Of a stretch of DNA of 37,719 nt, positions 7,431-15,980 are shown piece after piece. A program made the translations under genes and the position numbers. How positions within the stretch are numbered: position 1 is the first letter of the stretch; each line of letters begins with the position of its first letter. This DNA is from CAZFDE01 sp964517795 (GTDB lineage Bacteria > Planctomycetota > Phycisphaerae > Sedimentisphaerales > Anaerobacaceae). The DNA is taken from NCBI GenBank assembly GCA_964517795.1, contig CAZFDE010000020.1, forward strand, positions 1 to 37,719, read 5' to 3'. The notes below the pieces were generated by a model. The model made no database searches and was not told the origin of the DNA. It saw nothing but the letters and a program-made list of their open reading frames with translations.

Positions 7431-9350
7431 CTAAATTTCGATCTCTATTTGTTTATCGGCAATTAATCGGCCGATTTGTTGGATAAATTCTTCAAGTTCG
7501 ACGGTTTTGCTGTTTTTCCGGCCGCGAATCCGGATATTAACGGCCTGCTGCTCGGCCTCTTTGGGACCGACGACCGCCATCAGCGGGATTTTTTCGTCAT
7601 AGGCCCTGGCGATCTTGGCGTTGATCTTTTCGCCGGACAGGTCCAGACTGCTGCGGAAATCGGCGGTTTTGAGCCGGTCATACACGGCCTGCGCATAGTC
7701 ATCGGTTTTTTCGCTGATGGTCAATATACGGACCTGCTCGGGGCTGAGCCACAGCGGCAGGCTGCCGCCGTAATGTTCGATCAGGATACCCATGAACCGT
7801 TCGAAAGAGCCGAGTACGGCCCGGTGGATCATGACCGGTGTTTTTTCGGTATTGTCACTGTCGGTATAGACCAGGCCGAAGCGCTCGGGCATCGAAAAGT
7901 CGAGTTGGATCGTGCCGAGCTGCCACGAGCGTTTGAGGCAATCGGTGATATGGAAATCGATCTTCGGGCCGTAAAACGCGCCGTCGCCGGGGTTAATCTT
8001 GTAGTCAATCTCTTTGTGCTTGAGCGCATTTTCCAAAGCCGCAGTCGCCTTTTCCCATATCTCGTCGGAGCCGATATGCTTTTCGGGTCGGGTAGACAGC
8101 TCGATATGGAAATCCGTGAAACCGAATGTGCTGTAGATCTCGAAGGTCAGATTGATCACGCCGATGATCTCCTGCTCGATCTGCTCGGGTGTGCAGAAGA
8201 TATGTGCATCGTCCTGGGTGAATTGCCGTACGCGGAACAGGCCGTGCATCACGCCGCTGGCTTCATGGCGGTGGACCAGACCCAGTTCGGCCACGCGCAG
8301 CGGGAATTCGCGATACGAATGCTGTCGGCTGTTATAGACCAGACACCCGCCGGGGCAATTCATCGGCTTGACGGCGTAACCGGTTTTATCGATGTCGGTA
8401 AAATACATGTTCTCTTTGTAGTTGTCCCAGTGCCCGCTTTTATGCCAGAGCTGTTCGTTGAGAATGATGGGGGTGCGGACTTCTTCATAGTCGTATCGTT
8501 TGTGGACCGACCGCCAGAAATCGACGATCTCGTTCCAGATGACCATGCCTTTGGGGTGCATAAATGCAAAACCCGGGCCGGCTTCGTTGAAGCTGAACAG
8601 ATCGAGCTGTTTGCCGAGGAGGCGATGGTCGCGTTTTCTGGCTTCTTCGAGCCGGTGCAGATAATCGTCGAGATCTTTTTTGGCGGGCCATGCGGTGCCG
8701 TAAACGCGCTGGAGCATTTTCTGGGTCGGATCACCATGCCAGTAAGCGCCGGCAACGGACATCACTTTGAACGCTTTGATCAGGCCGGTGCGCGGGATAT
8801 GCGGGCCGCGGCAGAGATCTTCGAAACCGTCATCGCCGTGGCTGTAAAAGGTAATCATATCGCCTTCGGCGCGGTTGATGTTGTCAACTTTGTATTTGTC
8901 AGACGCCATTTTCTCGAGTGCTTCAGCGCGTGACATTTCCTTTCGAACAAAAGGCTTGTCGGCGTCGATGATCTGCTGCATTTTCTTTTCGATGCGCGGG
9001 AAATCATCCGGGCGGATCGGCTCGTCGAGATCGATATCGTAATAGAAGCCGTCTTCGATGGTCGGACCGTAAACGAGCTGGGTATCGGGCCAGATCGAAC
9101 AGATCGCCTCGGCCATGACATGGGCACAGCTATGACGCAGGATATCGATGCCTTCATCGCTTTTGAGGGTAATGATCTCGAGACTTGCATCGGAGGTAAT
9201 TGGCGTTGACAAATCAGTTCTTTGGCCGTCAAGTTTGCCGGCAACTGCGGCTTTGGCAAGGCCCGGACCAATCTGTTGGGCAACCTGGGCGATCGTCGTT
9301 GCGTTATCCACTTCCAAAATGGTGCCGTCAGGCAGGGTAACTTTTATCAT
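7431..9350 (-). CDS. thrS: Threonyl-tRNA synthetase
   Basis: A 639-residue class II synthetase that charges tRNA-Thr. It has an N-terminal TGS domain (residues about 1-65), an editing domain with the HSCAHVMAEA histidines and LCRGPHIPRTG, the catalytic core with MNCPGGCLVY and LVHRHEASG (two zinc ligands) and motif 2 FRVRQFTQDDAHIFC, the third zinc histidine in MIHRAVLGSFERFMG, and a C-terminal anticodon-binding domain. The length is normal. The ATG at 9350 begins the TGS domain. The promoter candidate lies about 90 bases upstream; the leader shows no recognised riboswitch or T-box. It forms an operon with infC, as in many bacteria. Confidence 0.98.
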   Translation of the reverse strand: MIKVTLPDGTILEVDNATTIAQVAQQIGPGLAKAAVAGKLDGQRTDLSTPITSDASLEIITLKSDEGIDILRHSCAHVMAEAICSIWPDTQLVYGPTIEDGFYYDIDLDEPIRPDDFPRIEKKMQQIIDADKPFVRKEMSRAEALEKMASDKYKVDNINRAEGDMITFYSHGDDGFEDLCRGPHIPRTGLIKAFKVMSVAGAYWHGDPTQKMLQRVYGTAWPAKKDLDDYLHRLEEARKRDHRLLGKQLDLFSFNEAGPGFAFMHPKGMVIWNEIVDFWRSVHKRYDYEEVRTPIILNEQLWHKSGHWDNYKENMYFTDIDKTGYAVKPMNCPGGCLVYNSRQHSYREFPLRVAELGLVHRHEASGVMHGLFRVRQFTQDDAHIFCTPEQIEQEIIGVINLTFEIYSTFGFTDFHIELSTRPEKHIGSDEIWEKATAALENALKHKEIDYKINPGDGAFYGPKIDFHITDCLKRSWQLGTIQLDFSMPERFGLVYTDSDNTEKTPVMIHRAVLGSFERFMGILIEHYGGSLPLWLSPEQVRILTISEKTDDYAQAVYDRLKTADFRSSLDLSGEKINAKIARAYDEKIPLMAVVGPKEAEQQAVNIRIRGRKNSKTVELEEFIQQIGRLIADKQIEIEI

Positions 9351-9446
9351 AAACCGTCCGATTCTCCAAAAAACTCGTTACAGCTAAGCGGCATAATCAC
9401 TATTTTTGTCAATTTCAGTCTTTTTGTCATTTCAATTTATCGTATT

Positions 9447-9475
9447 ATTTTATCAATTGATCGGTTCAATAGCAA
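9447..9475 (-). promoter_or_regulatory. Candidate promoter of thrS-infC
   Basis: Reading the minus strand, TTGCTA (9475-9470) and TAAAAT (9452-9447) are spaced by 17 bases. Transcription would start near 9440 and leave a leader of about 90 bases before thrS. Confidence 0.45.
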
Positions 9476-9542
9476 TAGGCGATCGGTTTTTTTTGTAAAA
9501 TCAAGCTTGAGCCGATTATATTGCGTATATCGGATGTTTTTC

Positions 9543-9570
9543 TTGCAATCAGACTCTGATTGTGTATAAT
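9543..9570 (+). promoter_or_regulatory. Promoter of the FHA gene
   Basis: TTGCAA (9543-9548) and a perfect TATAAT (9565-9570) are spaced by 16 bases in an AT-rich divergent region between thrS and the FHA gene. The expected start is near 9577, about 30 bases before the ATG at 9608. Confidence 0.6.
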
Positions 9571-9607
9571 ATATCGTTAAAAGGATGATAATGATATGGA
9601 GGGCAGA

Positions 9608-10084
9608 ATGGATGTCAATTTGATTGTCATCGGTAAAAGCGGGCAGCATCGCAGTTATACACTGCCCAGCAGCGTTACGATTGTCGGACGACGCAAGGAT
9701 TGCGATCTGTGCATTCCGTTGTCCGAAGTATCCAAACGCCACTGCCAAATCAACCAGGAGAAGGAAGGATTGCGGCTGAGAGATCTCGGTTCCAAAAACG
9801 GGACACTGCTGAACGGCAACCGCATCGAGCACGCGAAGATCAAGGCCGGGGACGAATTAGCCGTCGGTCCGTTAAAATTTATCATTCAGGTGAACGGCGA
9901 TCCGGATATCAAAACCACAAAACCCGCATCTTCTACAACTGCATCTTCGCTCGGTGACGATGAACTGCCCGATCAAACAGACGATGATCTCGAGCGAGGT
10001 GTGCAACAAGACAGTGACTTATTATTGGATGATTTTGAGGCATTGGATGAAGGTGGCATGGTGGACGACGACCTGGAAATATAA
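9608..10084 (+). CDS. FHA domain protein with acidic tail
   Basis: A 158-residue protein. Residues 1-95 form a forkhead-associated domain, which binds phosphothreonine peptides: VGRR (Gly27-Arg28), VSKRH (Ser42, Arg44, His45) and the SKNGTLLNG loop (Asn64, Gly65) are the conserved binding residues. The C-terminal 60 residues are low-complexity and very acidic, ending DDDLEI, and are probably disordered. An ATG at 9596 is in frame, but the ATG at 9608 has GGAGGG at 9598-9603 and is the better start. The next gene is a secretion-type ATPase under its own promoter. FHA proteins often accompany secretion or signalling systems, so a link is possible but not shown. Confidence 0.88.
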   Translation: MDVNLIVIGKSGQHRSYTLPSSVTIVGRRKDCDLCIPLSEVSKRHCQINQEKEGLRLRDLGSKNGTLLNGNRIEHAKIKAGDELAVGPLKFIIQVNGDPDIKTTKPASSTTASSLGDDELPDQTDDDLERGVQQDSDLLLDDFEALDEGGMVDDDLEI

Positions 10085-10098
10085 ATTGTACAATTTAT
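10081..10098. repeat. Perfect 18-bp palindrome at the FHA stop codon
   Basis: ATAAATTGTACAATTTAT is identical to its reverse complement, centred between 10089 and 10090, and includes the FHA stop codon. It could be an operator for a dimeric regulator or part of the gap before the ATPase promoter. It has no loop, so it is not a good terminator. Confidence 0.55.
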
Positions 10099-10170
10099 GT
10101 TCGTTTGCCATTTACTGATGCCCACTGTTGAGCAATATCCCGAAATTTTATGATGATTTCGATTTTCAAA

Positions 10171-10199
10171 TTGATCGTTTCCGGATATGCCGGTACACT
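10171..10199 (+). promoter_or_regulatory. Promoter of the GspE-like ATPase gene
   Basis: TTGATC (10171-10176) and TACACT (10194-10199) are spaced by 17 bases. Transcription would start near 10206, about 40 bases before the GTG start at 10245. Confidence 0.5.
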
Positions 10200-10244
10200 C
10201 TATGCGAGATTCAGGATTGAAATATCTCAGCCGGGAGCGACGAA

Positions 10245-11798
10245 GTGTTTGAGTTGATGTGTGTGAACAATCTGACATCCGTATCCGGATTACTGTTGTT
10301 CAGCCCAATCCGCCTGGTGGTGTTGATCGGGTGGATGTATCTGTGCCTTTACCTGTCTCAGCGCGTTCAGTTCAGTCCGTTAATTTCCACTCGACATCGC
10401 TCGATTGCCTCACTGATGACCTTGATTTTCGGCCCATTCTTTTATGGCATTCTTTTTTTTATCGATGTTCGACAAAAAATGTCCGAGGACGATCACAGTT
10501 TTATGGATGCTTTAAAAATAAAAATTCAAACTTCGATGGACCACCTCGGGTCGGCACGTAAAAGCAAAGGTTTAAGCCTGCTCGATACATCGGGCCGCAA
10601 TCTCAAGGAAATATACGGGCATGGGAAACACAAAAAAGAAGAAAGTACGATTCTGGCGTTAACCGAACAAATCATCTCCGATGCGATCGCCGACCGAGCA
10701 AGCGATATTTTGATTGATCCAAAAAACGAGGAATCATACACCCTTCGTTTCCGAGTGGACGGGGTGCTGCGAACGGTCGATACCATGGATTCGCTGACTT
10801 CCCAGGCAGTGATTAACAGCATTAAGGCGGTTGCAAATATGGATATCGCCGAACGGCGTCGGCCTCAGGATGGCGCGTTTGTTGCCAAAACGGACACGCA
10901 GACCTTTTCGTTCCGTACGGCAACTGCGGGTGTGATGAACGGCGAGAAATTATCCATTCGTGTCCTCGGCCAGCAGGCCGGCCAGCATACACTCAATAAC
11001 ATTGGCCTTTCCGAAAAACAACGGGTCGTAATCGAACGAGGCATTGCCAAGCCGTCGGGGATGATCTTGCTGTGCGGCCCGACCGGCAGCGGCAAGACGA
11101 CAACCTTATATGCCATGCTCAATGTGATCGATCTGTATACGCGAAATGTAATCACGGTTGAGGACCCGATCGAATATGTTCTGCCCGATGCCAGTCAGAT
11201 CGAGGTAAACCCCAAGGCCGGGATCACCTTTGCCAAAGTCTTGCGTAATGTCCTGCGTCAGGATCCCGATATCATCTGCGTAGGTGAAGTGCGCGACGAG
11301 GAAACAGCGTCAATCGCACTGCGTGCCGCCCAGACGGGCCACTTGGTGATTGCCACCATCCATTGTAACAGTAATGCGGCCGCATTGGTCCGATTGCTGG
11401 ATTTGGGTATTTCCCCGATCCTGATGTCATCCGGCCTGGATATGATCATTTCACAACGACTGCTTCGCGTTTTGTGCGAAGATTGTAAACAGCCCGCATC
11501 GTTTAATCAAAATCAGATCGAAGCCTTTCGAAAGAAACGAATCAACTATCAAAATATCTGCCAGCCGGCCGGTTGTCAAAACTGCTCGGGGACCGGTTAT
11601 TATGGTCGAACGGCGATCTTCGATATTCTTTTATTGACCGAAGAGATCAAAGACAAGATCGCCAACAGCCAGCGGCTCCTGGAAGAGATGCGAAAAGAAG
11701 GCGACAAAAAAGGCCGGTCCAACATGAAAAAACAAGCATGGAAAAAAATAGTGTCCGGTATTACGACAATCGAAGAAATGAAACGCGTAGTAGGATAA
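10245..11798 (+). CDS. GspE/PilB-type secretion ATPase with N-terminal membrane segments
   Basis: A 517-residue hexameric ATPase of the type II secretion / type IV pilus family, which powers assembly of an extracellular filament or pseudopilus. Walker A is GPTGSGKTTT at 279-287, the Asp box is VEDPIEY at 305-311, Walker B and the following box are IICVGEVRDEE at 343-353, and the His box is GHLVIATIH. Four cysteines (411, 414, 444, 447) form the usual zinc site. Unusually, residues 10-75 contain two hydrophobic helices in place of the normal GspE N-terminal domain, so the protein should sit in the membrane. The GTG start has GGGAG seven bases upstream. No platform protein, pilin or secretin is nearby. 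Confidence 0.9.
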   Translation: MFELMCVNNLTSVSGLLLFSPIRLVVLIGWMYLCLYLSQRVQFSPLISTRHRSIASLMTLIFGPFFYGILFFIDVRQKMSEDDHSFMDALKIKIQTSMDHLGSARKSKGLSLLDTSGRNLKEIYGHGKHKKEESTILALTEQIISDAIADRASDILIDPKNEESYTLRFRVDGVLRTVDTMDSLTSQAVINSIKAVANMDIAERRRPQDGAFVAKTDTQTFSFRTATAGVMNGEKLSIRVLGQQAGQHTLNNIGLSEKQRVVIERGIAKPSGMILLCGPTGSGKTTTLYAMLNVIDLYTRNVITVEDPIEYVLPDASQIEVNPKAGITFAKVLRNVLRQDPDIICVGEVRDEETASIALRAAQTGHLVIATIHCNSNAAALVRLLDLGISPILMSSGLDMIISQRLLRVLCEDCKQPASFNQNQIEAFRKKRINYQNICQPAGCQNCSGTGYYGRTAIFDILLLTEEIKDKIANSQRLLEEMRKEGDKKGRSNMKKQAWKKIVSGITTIEEMKRVVG

Positions 11799-11805
11799 AT
11801 TGAGC

Positions 11806-12498
11806 ATGATGCTATGGATAGGCATTTTGTTTGCACTGGTTTGTATGGTTTTGGCCGTGAAGCTGCGGTTTTTTGAAACCTGGACCATCTTTTTCGATGC
11901 GATTATCGCCAGTTATCTCGCCCTGTTTTTAGGGCCGGACCTCAGTAACAATTTTGCCATCGTCGGCGATGCATCGCTTAATCAAGTGATTGTTATCGCC
12001 CTGACGGGGATCGCATCTTTTCTGCTGCTGTATTTGATCGCCTATTATTTGTTTTTAAGTCAGTTCACGATCAAATTCCCGCAATTGCTGGATACTGCCG
12101 GAAGCTGTATTCTGGGGTTGTTGACCGGGATGATCGCCTGGGGGATGATCGTACTGTTGATCCTGGCCGGGCCCATGGCCGAAAGTTCGTGGGTTCAAAA
12201 GATGGGACTGGACTCCAAAGATCCCCTTAAAAATACCAAAAGTATTCGGTTCTTCTGCAATAATATTCACGGACTGGTGGGTCAATCGGATATTTCGACA
12301 GGACAGGTCATTGAAAAACTGCTCGGCTCAACTAAAAAAGAGCCCGTCGCGAAAAAACGGCCGGCAGATCACGAGGAACGTAAACAAGAAGAAATTGAAA
12401 AACTACCCACTCGCCCGGACGAAGTGCTTGGTCCTCCGCCCGAACCGGAATTCGAGACATTTATCGATGAGCCAAACACTGACGCGACGACACCGTAG
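11806..12498 (+). CDS. CvpA-like membrane protein with charged tail
   Basis: A protein of about 230 residues. Four hydrophobic helices fill roughly residues 1-125, with the glycine-rich GLLTGMIAWGMIV typical of the CvpA (colicin V production) family, though the match is by pattern only. The C-terminal 70 residues are charged and proline-rich and should be cytoplasmic or disordered. The ATG at 11806 follows AGGA by 10 bases; a TTG at 11800 is also possible. It lies 7 bases after the ATPase gene and is probably in the same operon. It converges on the HEAT-repeat gene with 4 bases between the stops and no visible terminator. Confidence 0.6.
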   Translation: MMLWIGILFALVCMVLAVKLRFFETWTIFFDAIIASYLALFLGPDLSNNFAIVGDASLNQVIVIALTGIASFLLLYLIAYYLFLSQFTIKFPQLLDTAGSCILGLLTGMIAWGMIVLLILAGPMAESSWVQKMGLDSKDPLKNTKSIRFFCNNIHGLVGQSDISTGQVIEKLLGSTKKEPVAKKRPADHEERKQEEIEKLPTRPDEVLGPPPEPEFETFIDEPNTDATTP

Positions 12499-12502
12499 CC
12501 GA

Positions 12503-14287
12503 TCAACTTTTGGACTGATCGAGGATCAAGTCTTTAGCCTTTGTGCTGGGCAAGTTCAAGGCACCATATACCGCGGCGGCCGCTTTCTGGATCGCGTCGT
12601 CGGTTTGATCGGATGAAATCAGGCTGTAAATCATATCGATCCGGTCATCATCCAGCAGGTTGGTATTGATCTTGGCCGATTGGGTCAACGCTTCGAAGGC
12701 TGCCAGACGCACTTGCATGGCATTGTCCGCATGAAACGCCATATCCGCGATCGCTCGTTGGGCGGCGGGGCTCTTCAAGCGAGCCAGCGTATCCGCAGCA
12801 AGGACCTGGATTTGCGGCTCCTTGTCTTTCGTAGCCTGGATGATGGTGTCCTGGATCAGGTTCAAATCGATTACCGGATTTCGAGTTTGCGCCAGCTTAA
12901 AAATCGCATGTGCGACTCGCAGGGCATAGCGGTCGGCCGAATCGGCCTGCCATAACAGTTGCGGTTCGCTTTCGCTGCGGGCTAAAATTTGACCGAGCAT
13001 CTCGGTAACCAGACGACTCTCCGGAAATGGCTGCCTTGGGTTTGCCGAGGCAATTGCGATCGCCGCCATGTAGCGGACTGCCCGATTGTCAAACTGCAGG
13101 GCCTGAACAATCGGCTGATCGAGGCCAACCTGATACATCAATGACTTTTCACCGGCGGTATGGGAAAGAGCCTGGACCATACAGAAAGCAATATGCGGAT
13201 TGTTATCTTTGATCGCCCGGGCCAGTCCCTGGTGGACATATTCGGGTCCGGCGGTCCGGGCATAAACCATCGCGGAGGGATGATCCGGGCCGAAATAATC
13301 AGGCATCGACACACCGGTCGCCTCAGCCTTGCAGAATGCCGCCAGCCACAAGCCGATGGCATGTGAGAAAGCCGGGTCCGCTTTGAGCGCCCATTCACAA
13401 CACCGCATCGCCATTAATTCGTTAAAATATGCATGATCGACCTTTTCACGTCGCAGCCGCTGCTGCTGTTCGTCCCAGAACCAGATATTCGCAAAGTTGG
13501 CATCCTTGGCCGCGGCAAGGGATTCAACGTGGTCAAAGTAATTTTCGGCCAAATGATAAAACAATCGCGCTGCCGGCACGGCAAGCATATCCGGATCAAT
13601 CTGTCGCAGACTTTGCTCGGCCATATCCCGCAGTTCCATGGAGGCATCATTTTCGGCCACATACTTCAGATAAGGCACCGATTGAGGATAGCCGATCTTA
13701 CCGAGGGCTTTGACGATCTCGGCCTTGACAGCCACATTGTCAGTTTGCAAAGACGCAACCAACGGGCGAATGGCGGGTTGACCGATCTGAGGCAAGGCCT
13801 TGACGATACTGGCAAACTCCTCTTTTCGCGTGGTATCGGCGAGCGCATCAAGCATATACATCACTGCATATTCGCCGGCATTTTGCAGGCGTTTGACGGC
13901 CTTTAGATACCCGCGTGACGTGGTACTGAGGCGACGGATCTCTTCGCCGATGATCGCCGGGTCACTGCGTTTTTCAAACCGGCCTTTTTCAATGATATCG
14001 AGAATATCCGAGGTGATCTCGACGATCTGGCCATTCTTGCCTTTTTGCTGAACATGGACCAGGTATTGATAGCCCTTTACGTTTTCCTGAGAAAGTTCCA
14101 ATAATTCCAATGGGTCCGGATCGGATTCAATAAGGGCCTGTCCGTAACCTTGGGCCAGATCGAATCGGCCGATCTTGACATAATGAATAAAATCATTCCA
14201 ATTATCCTCAACGCTTTGCGCAACGAGCGAAACACCGAGAATCCCCATGAATACGAAAACAACCGCAACTTTTTTAATCGTGACCAT
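12503..14287 (-). CDS. Exported HEAT-repeat protein
   Basis: A 594-residue protein with a signal peptide (basic start, hydrophobic core, likely cut after SLVA near residue 23). The rest is alpha-helical and built largely of HEAT-type repeats, for example ALPQIGQPAIRPLVASL, AEIVKALGKIGYPQSVPYL and, near the C-terminus, IQVLAADTLARLKSP and VRLAAFEALTQSAK. Such solenoids bind other proteins; no catalytic motif is visible. Its place is the periplasm or cell surface. The ATG has GGAG eight bases upstream. It has its own promoter and an unusual leader (14321-14415). The outer-membrane barrel gene lies upstream on the same strand. The substrate or partner is unknown. Confidence 0.75.
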   Translation of the reverse strand: MVTIKKVAVVFVFMGILGVSLVAQSVEDNWNDFIHYVKIGRFDLAQGYGQALIESDPDPLELLELSQENVKGYQYLVHVQQKGKNGQIVEITSDILDIIEKGRFEKRSDPAIIGEEIRRLSTTSRGYLKAVKRLQNAGEYAVMYMLDALADTTRKEEFASIVKALPQIGQPAIRPLVASLQTDNVAVKAEIVKALGKIGYPQSVPYLKYVAENDASMELRDMAEQSLRQIDPDMLAVPAARLFYHLAENYFDHVESLAAAKDANFANIWFWDEQQQRLRREKVDHAYFNELMAMRCCEWALKADPAFSHAIGLWLAAFCKAEATGVSMPDYFGPDHPSAMVYARTAGPEYVHQGLARAIKDNNPHIAFCMVQALSHTAGEKSLMYQVGLDQPIVQALQFDNRAVRYMAAIAIASANPRQPFPESRLVTEMLGQILARSESEPQLLWQADSADRYALRVAHAIFKLAQTRNPVIDLNLIQDTIIQATKDKEPQIQVLAADTLARLKSPAAQRAIADMAFHADNAMQVRLAAFEALTQSAKINTNLLDDDRIDMIYSLISSDQTDDAIQKAAAAVYGALNLPSTKAKDLILDQSKS

Positions 14288-14320
14288 TCACCTGTCTCCA
14301 AATATAAAGTTGAATATCTT

Positions 14321-14386
14321 TCATATAAAAACCGGCCTGACGGCTTTTAACAGGCCTAAACGAAACTTCGCCGATAGAAACTGCAT
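14321..14386 (-). CDS. Possible 21-codon leader ORF spanning a terminator hairpin
   Basis: A short frame starts at ATG (14386-14384), has GAGG three bases upstream, and ends in TGA directly after the T-run of the terminator hairpin at 14327-14356. Ribosomes translating it would cover the hairpin. Its stop overlaps the ATG of a second, 16-codon frame that ends 12 bases into the HEAT gene. The coding evidence is only the position and the ribosome-binding site, so chance is a real alternative. Confidence 0.25.
   Translation of the reverse strand: MQFLSAKFRLGLLKAVRPVFI
14327..14356 (-). terminator. Intrinsic terminator or attenuator in the HEAT gene leader
   Basis: On the minus strand GGCCTG (14356-14351) pairs with CAGGCC (14339-14334) around an 11-base loop, followed by GG and five T. 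It lies 40 bases before the HEAT ATG and after its predicted promoter. It may attenuate that gene, or end transcripts from the barrel gene. Confidence 0.55.
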
Positions 14387-14409
14387 TTACCTCATGTTAT
14401 ACTATCGGC
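14370..14409 (-). promoter_or_regulatory. Long-range stem in the HEAT gene leader
   Basis: GCCGATAG (14409-14402 on the minus strand) pairs perfectly with CTATCGGC (14377-14370), closing a 24-base loop. It directly follows the predicted transcription start and precedes the terminator hairpin, an arrangement like an attenuator or riboswitch. No known riboswitch class was recognised. Confidence 0.4.
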
Positions 14410-14421
14410 TCAGGATTACTC

Positions 14422-14451
14422 ATCTTACCATAAAAAAGGCCGTTTTGTCAA
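14422..14451 (-). promoter_or_regulatory. Promoter of the HEAT-repeat gene
   Basis: TTGACA (14451-14446) and TAAGAT (14427-14422) on the minus strand are separated by 18 bases. Transcription would start near 14415 and give a leader of about 128 bases. Confidence 0.6.
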
Positions 14452-14569
14452 TAAAAAACCCCTCTCGGCGGGCAATTATGGCAATTTAGGAAATTTAAGG
14501 AGTTGGAGTCAAAATACTTTGCCGAATTTATTAGAAAATAGGGAAATTGGCAGAAGTAGCGTTCTCAGG

Positions 14570-15838
14570 CTAAAAACTGTATCTTACAGCGGTATAGAGA
14601 TTGGTATTATTTCTGAATTGGCCGAAAAAAGTCCTTCGATAATCCCCAAAAAAGAGGTTGGCGCCGGTTTCGACGGCCAGATTATCGCTGATCTTATAGT
14701 GGATATTCGGTCGCAGATAAACGTCCTTATCCGAAGGCGAATAGTAGGTGAACAGGGATAATTTCAGATTCTGATTCATCAGCAGCTTCGTCAGCCTCAA
14801 CGTAACCAAATGTCGGTTGCGATCTCGATCCAGCCCCACCGGATTGCTGTCCTGGTGATGGCCGTAATCCATCATATGCTCGATATAATATTGGACCGAA
14901 GCCGTGAAATTTTTACCGATCTCCCGGCTATAGCCGGCCAGAAACCGCAATTCGGAATTATTCTTGAGTCGGTCATTACCGCTTTGATCTTCCCCGGATT
15001 CGTAATAGCCGAATTCAAGATTGCCGATCCCCTCGGCGATCGCCCCGCGGACACTGCCGCCATAGACATTCAGATCCGGAAAGATCGCCTGAGTTTGAGC
15101 CGCACTCTGGCCACCGGGACTTTTCCAATATCCGCGATAGGCGTATAGTGCATATTCATATCCCTCGATATTTTTGTATAGCCGCATCGCGATCTCATCG
15201 TTCTTGAACCATTGATCGGGTTTGTTAGTGTGCTGGATCGCATCCTCACCGGCCAGCCGATTTAAGTTGGAATTCCAGTAGGATATCCGTTCGCCGCGAA
15301 TGAACCGGTCGGGATCGAATTTGGGCGTGTACACAATGTCCAGATTTGCGGCGTCGAAAAACAGACTGACTTTGACGGCATCCGAGGGCGCTTTGAGGTA
15401 TTCGGTGTCCCTGCCGATAAAGAAAGACTGCCAGTCTTTGGGGAACAGATCGTTAATGAAGATCAGATCGCCGGTGCCCCACGTTAGAATCTGGCGGCCG
15501 AGTTTCAGGTCCATATAATCCAGTGGACGGCCGAAATAATAGGCCTCGCGGGTGTCGAATTCGGCTTCTTCGGTAACCAGATCACCGATGGTATCGCCTT
15601 TGAAGCGAAACTCGCCGATGTCCGCATAGCTGGTGACATCGACCTGCAGGCGATTTTCCATGACGGACATATCTTTTTCATAGGGGTCGTTCTGGAGCCG
15701 ATAGCCGGCCCGCATTTCATAGAAACCATGGACCTCGATATCCATATCGGAGAACAAGCCGTTAGAATCCTGCGCCGCTGCAGCACAGGCACCCAGAACC
15801 AATACAATTCCAATCCAGACCCACCGGCGATAAATCAT
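14570..15838 (-). CDS. Outer-membrane beta-barrel protein, DUF1302-like porin
   Basis: A 422-residue protein with a signal peptide ending in ACAAAAQ (residues about 18-24). A lipobox-like LGAC at residues 15-18 is also present but less likely to be used. The body has alternating polar and hydrophobic strands with many aromatic residues and ends in Phe (TAVRYSF), the normal C-terminal signal for BAM-mediated insertion. The segment LKLGRQILTWGTGDLIFINDLFP resembles the GRQxxxWG motif of DUF1302/alginate-export-like barrels. It is probably a channel or adsorption porin; the substrate is unknown. The ATG follows AGAGGG closely. It shows that the host has an outer membrane. Confidence 0.7.
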   Translation of the reverse strand: MIYRRWVWIGIVLVLGACAAAAQDSNGLFSDMDIEVHGFYEMRAGYRLQNDPYEKDMSVMENRLQVDVTSYADIGEFRFKGDTIGDLVTEEAEFDTREAYYFGRPLDYMDLKLGRQILTWGTGDLIFINDLFPKDWQSFFIGRDTEYLKAPSDAVKVSLFFDAANLDIVYTPKFDPDRFIRGERISYWNSNLNRLAGEDAIQHTNKPDQWFKNDEIAMRLYKNIEGYEYALYAYRGYWKSPGGQSAAQTQAIFPDLNVYGGSVRGAIAEGIGNLEFGYYESGEDQSGNDRLKNNSELRFLAGYSREIGKNFTASVQYYIEHMMDYGHHQDSNPVGLDRDRNRHLVTLRLTKLLMNQNLKLSLFTYYSPSDKDVYLRPNIHYKISDNLAVETGANLFFGDYRRTFFGQFRNNTNLYTAVRYSF

Positions 15839-15888
15839 TATCCCTCTTATGCTAAAAGTCTACTTTAATTTTTATTTAGCGGATTCAA

Positions 15889-15980
15889 CTCATAAGTGCA
15901 ACTGAGTCGCCAAAATAAAGATGAGCTGATATTCTTTCTTACTGGATTTTGGTGACCACAACGAAAGTACCACTTATGAG
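15889..15980. repeat. 10-bp inverted repeat flanking the 5' end of the IS30 relic
   Basis: CTCATAAGTG (15889-15898) and CACTTATGAG (15971-15980) are perfect inverted copies. The right copy contains the former ATG of the transposase relic. They may be remains of the insertion sequence's end or promoter region. Confidence 0.5.

Noticed and set aside
7476..8933. 485-residue ORF on the plus strand inside thrS
   Set aside because: It is the antisense shadow of thrS, which has all the expected motifs.
9351..9607. T-box or riboswitch in the thrS leader
   Set aside because: No T-box sequence, stem I or other known riboswitch element could be recognised; only promoters were supported.
14453..14473. 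T-run with a GC-rich stretch after the outer-membrane barrel gene (minus strand), as a terminator
   Set aside because: The stem is only three base pairs or has an internal mismatch, so it is not convincing despite six T.
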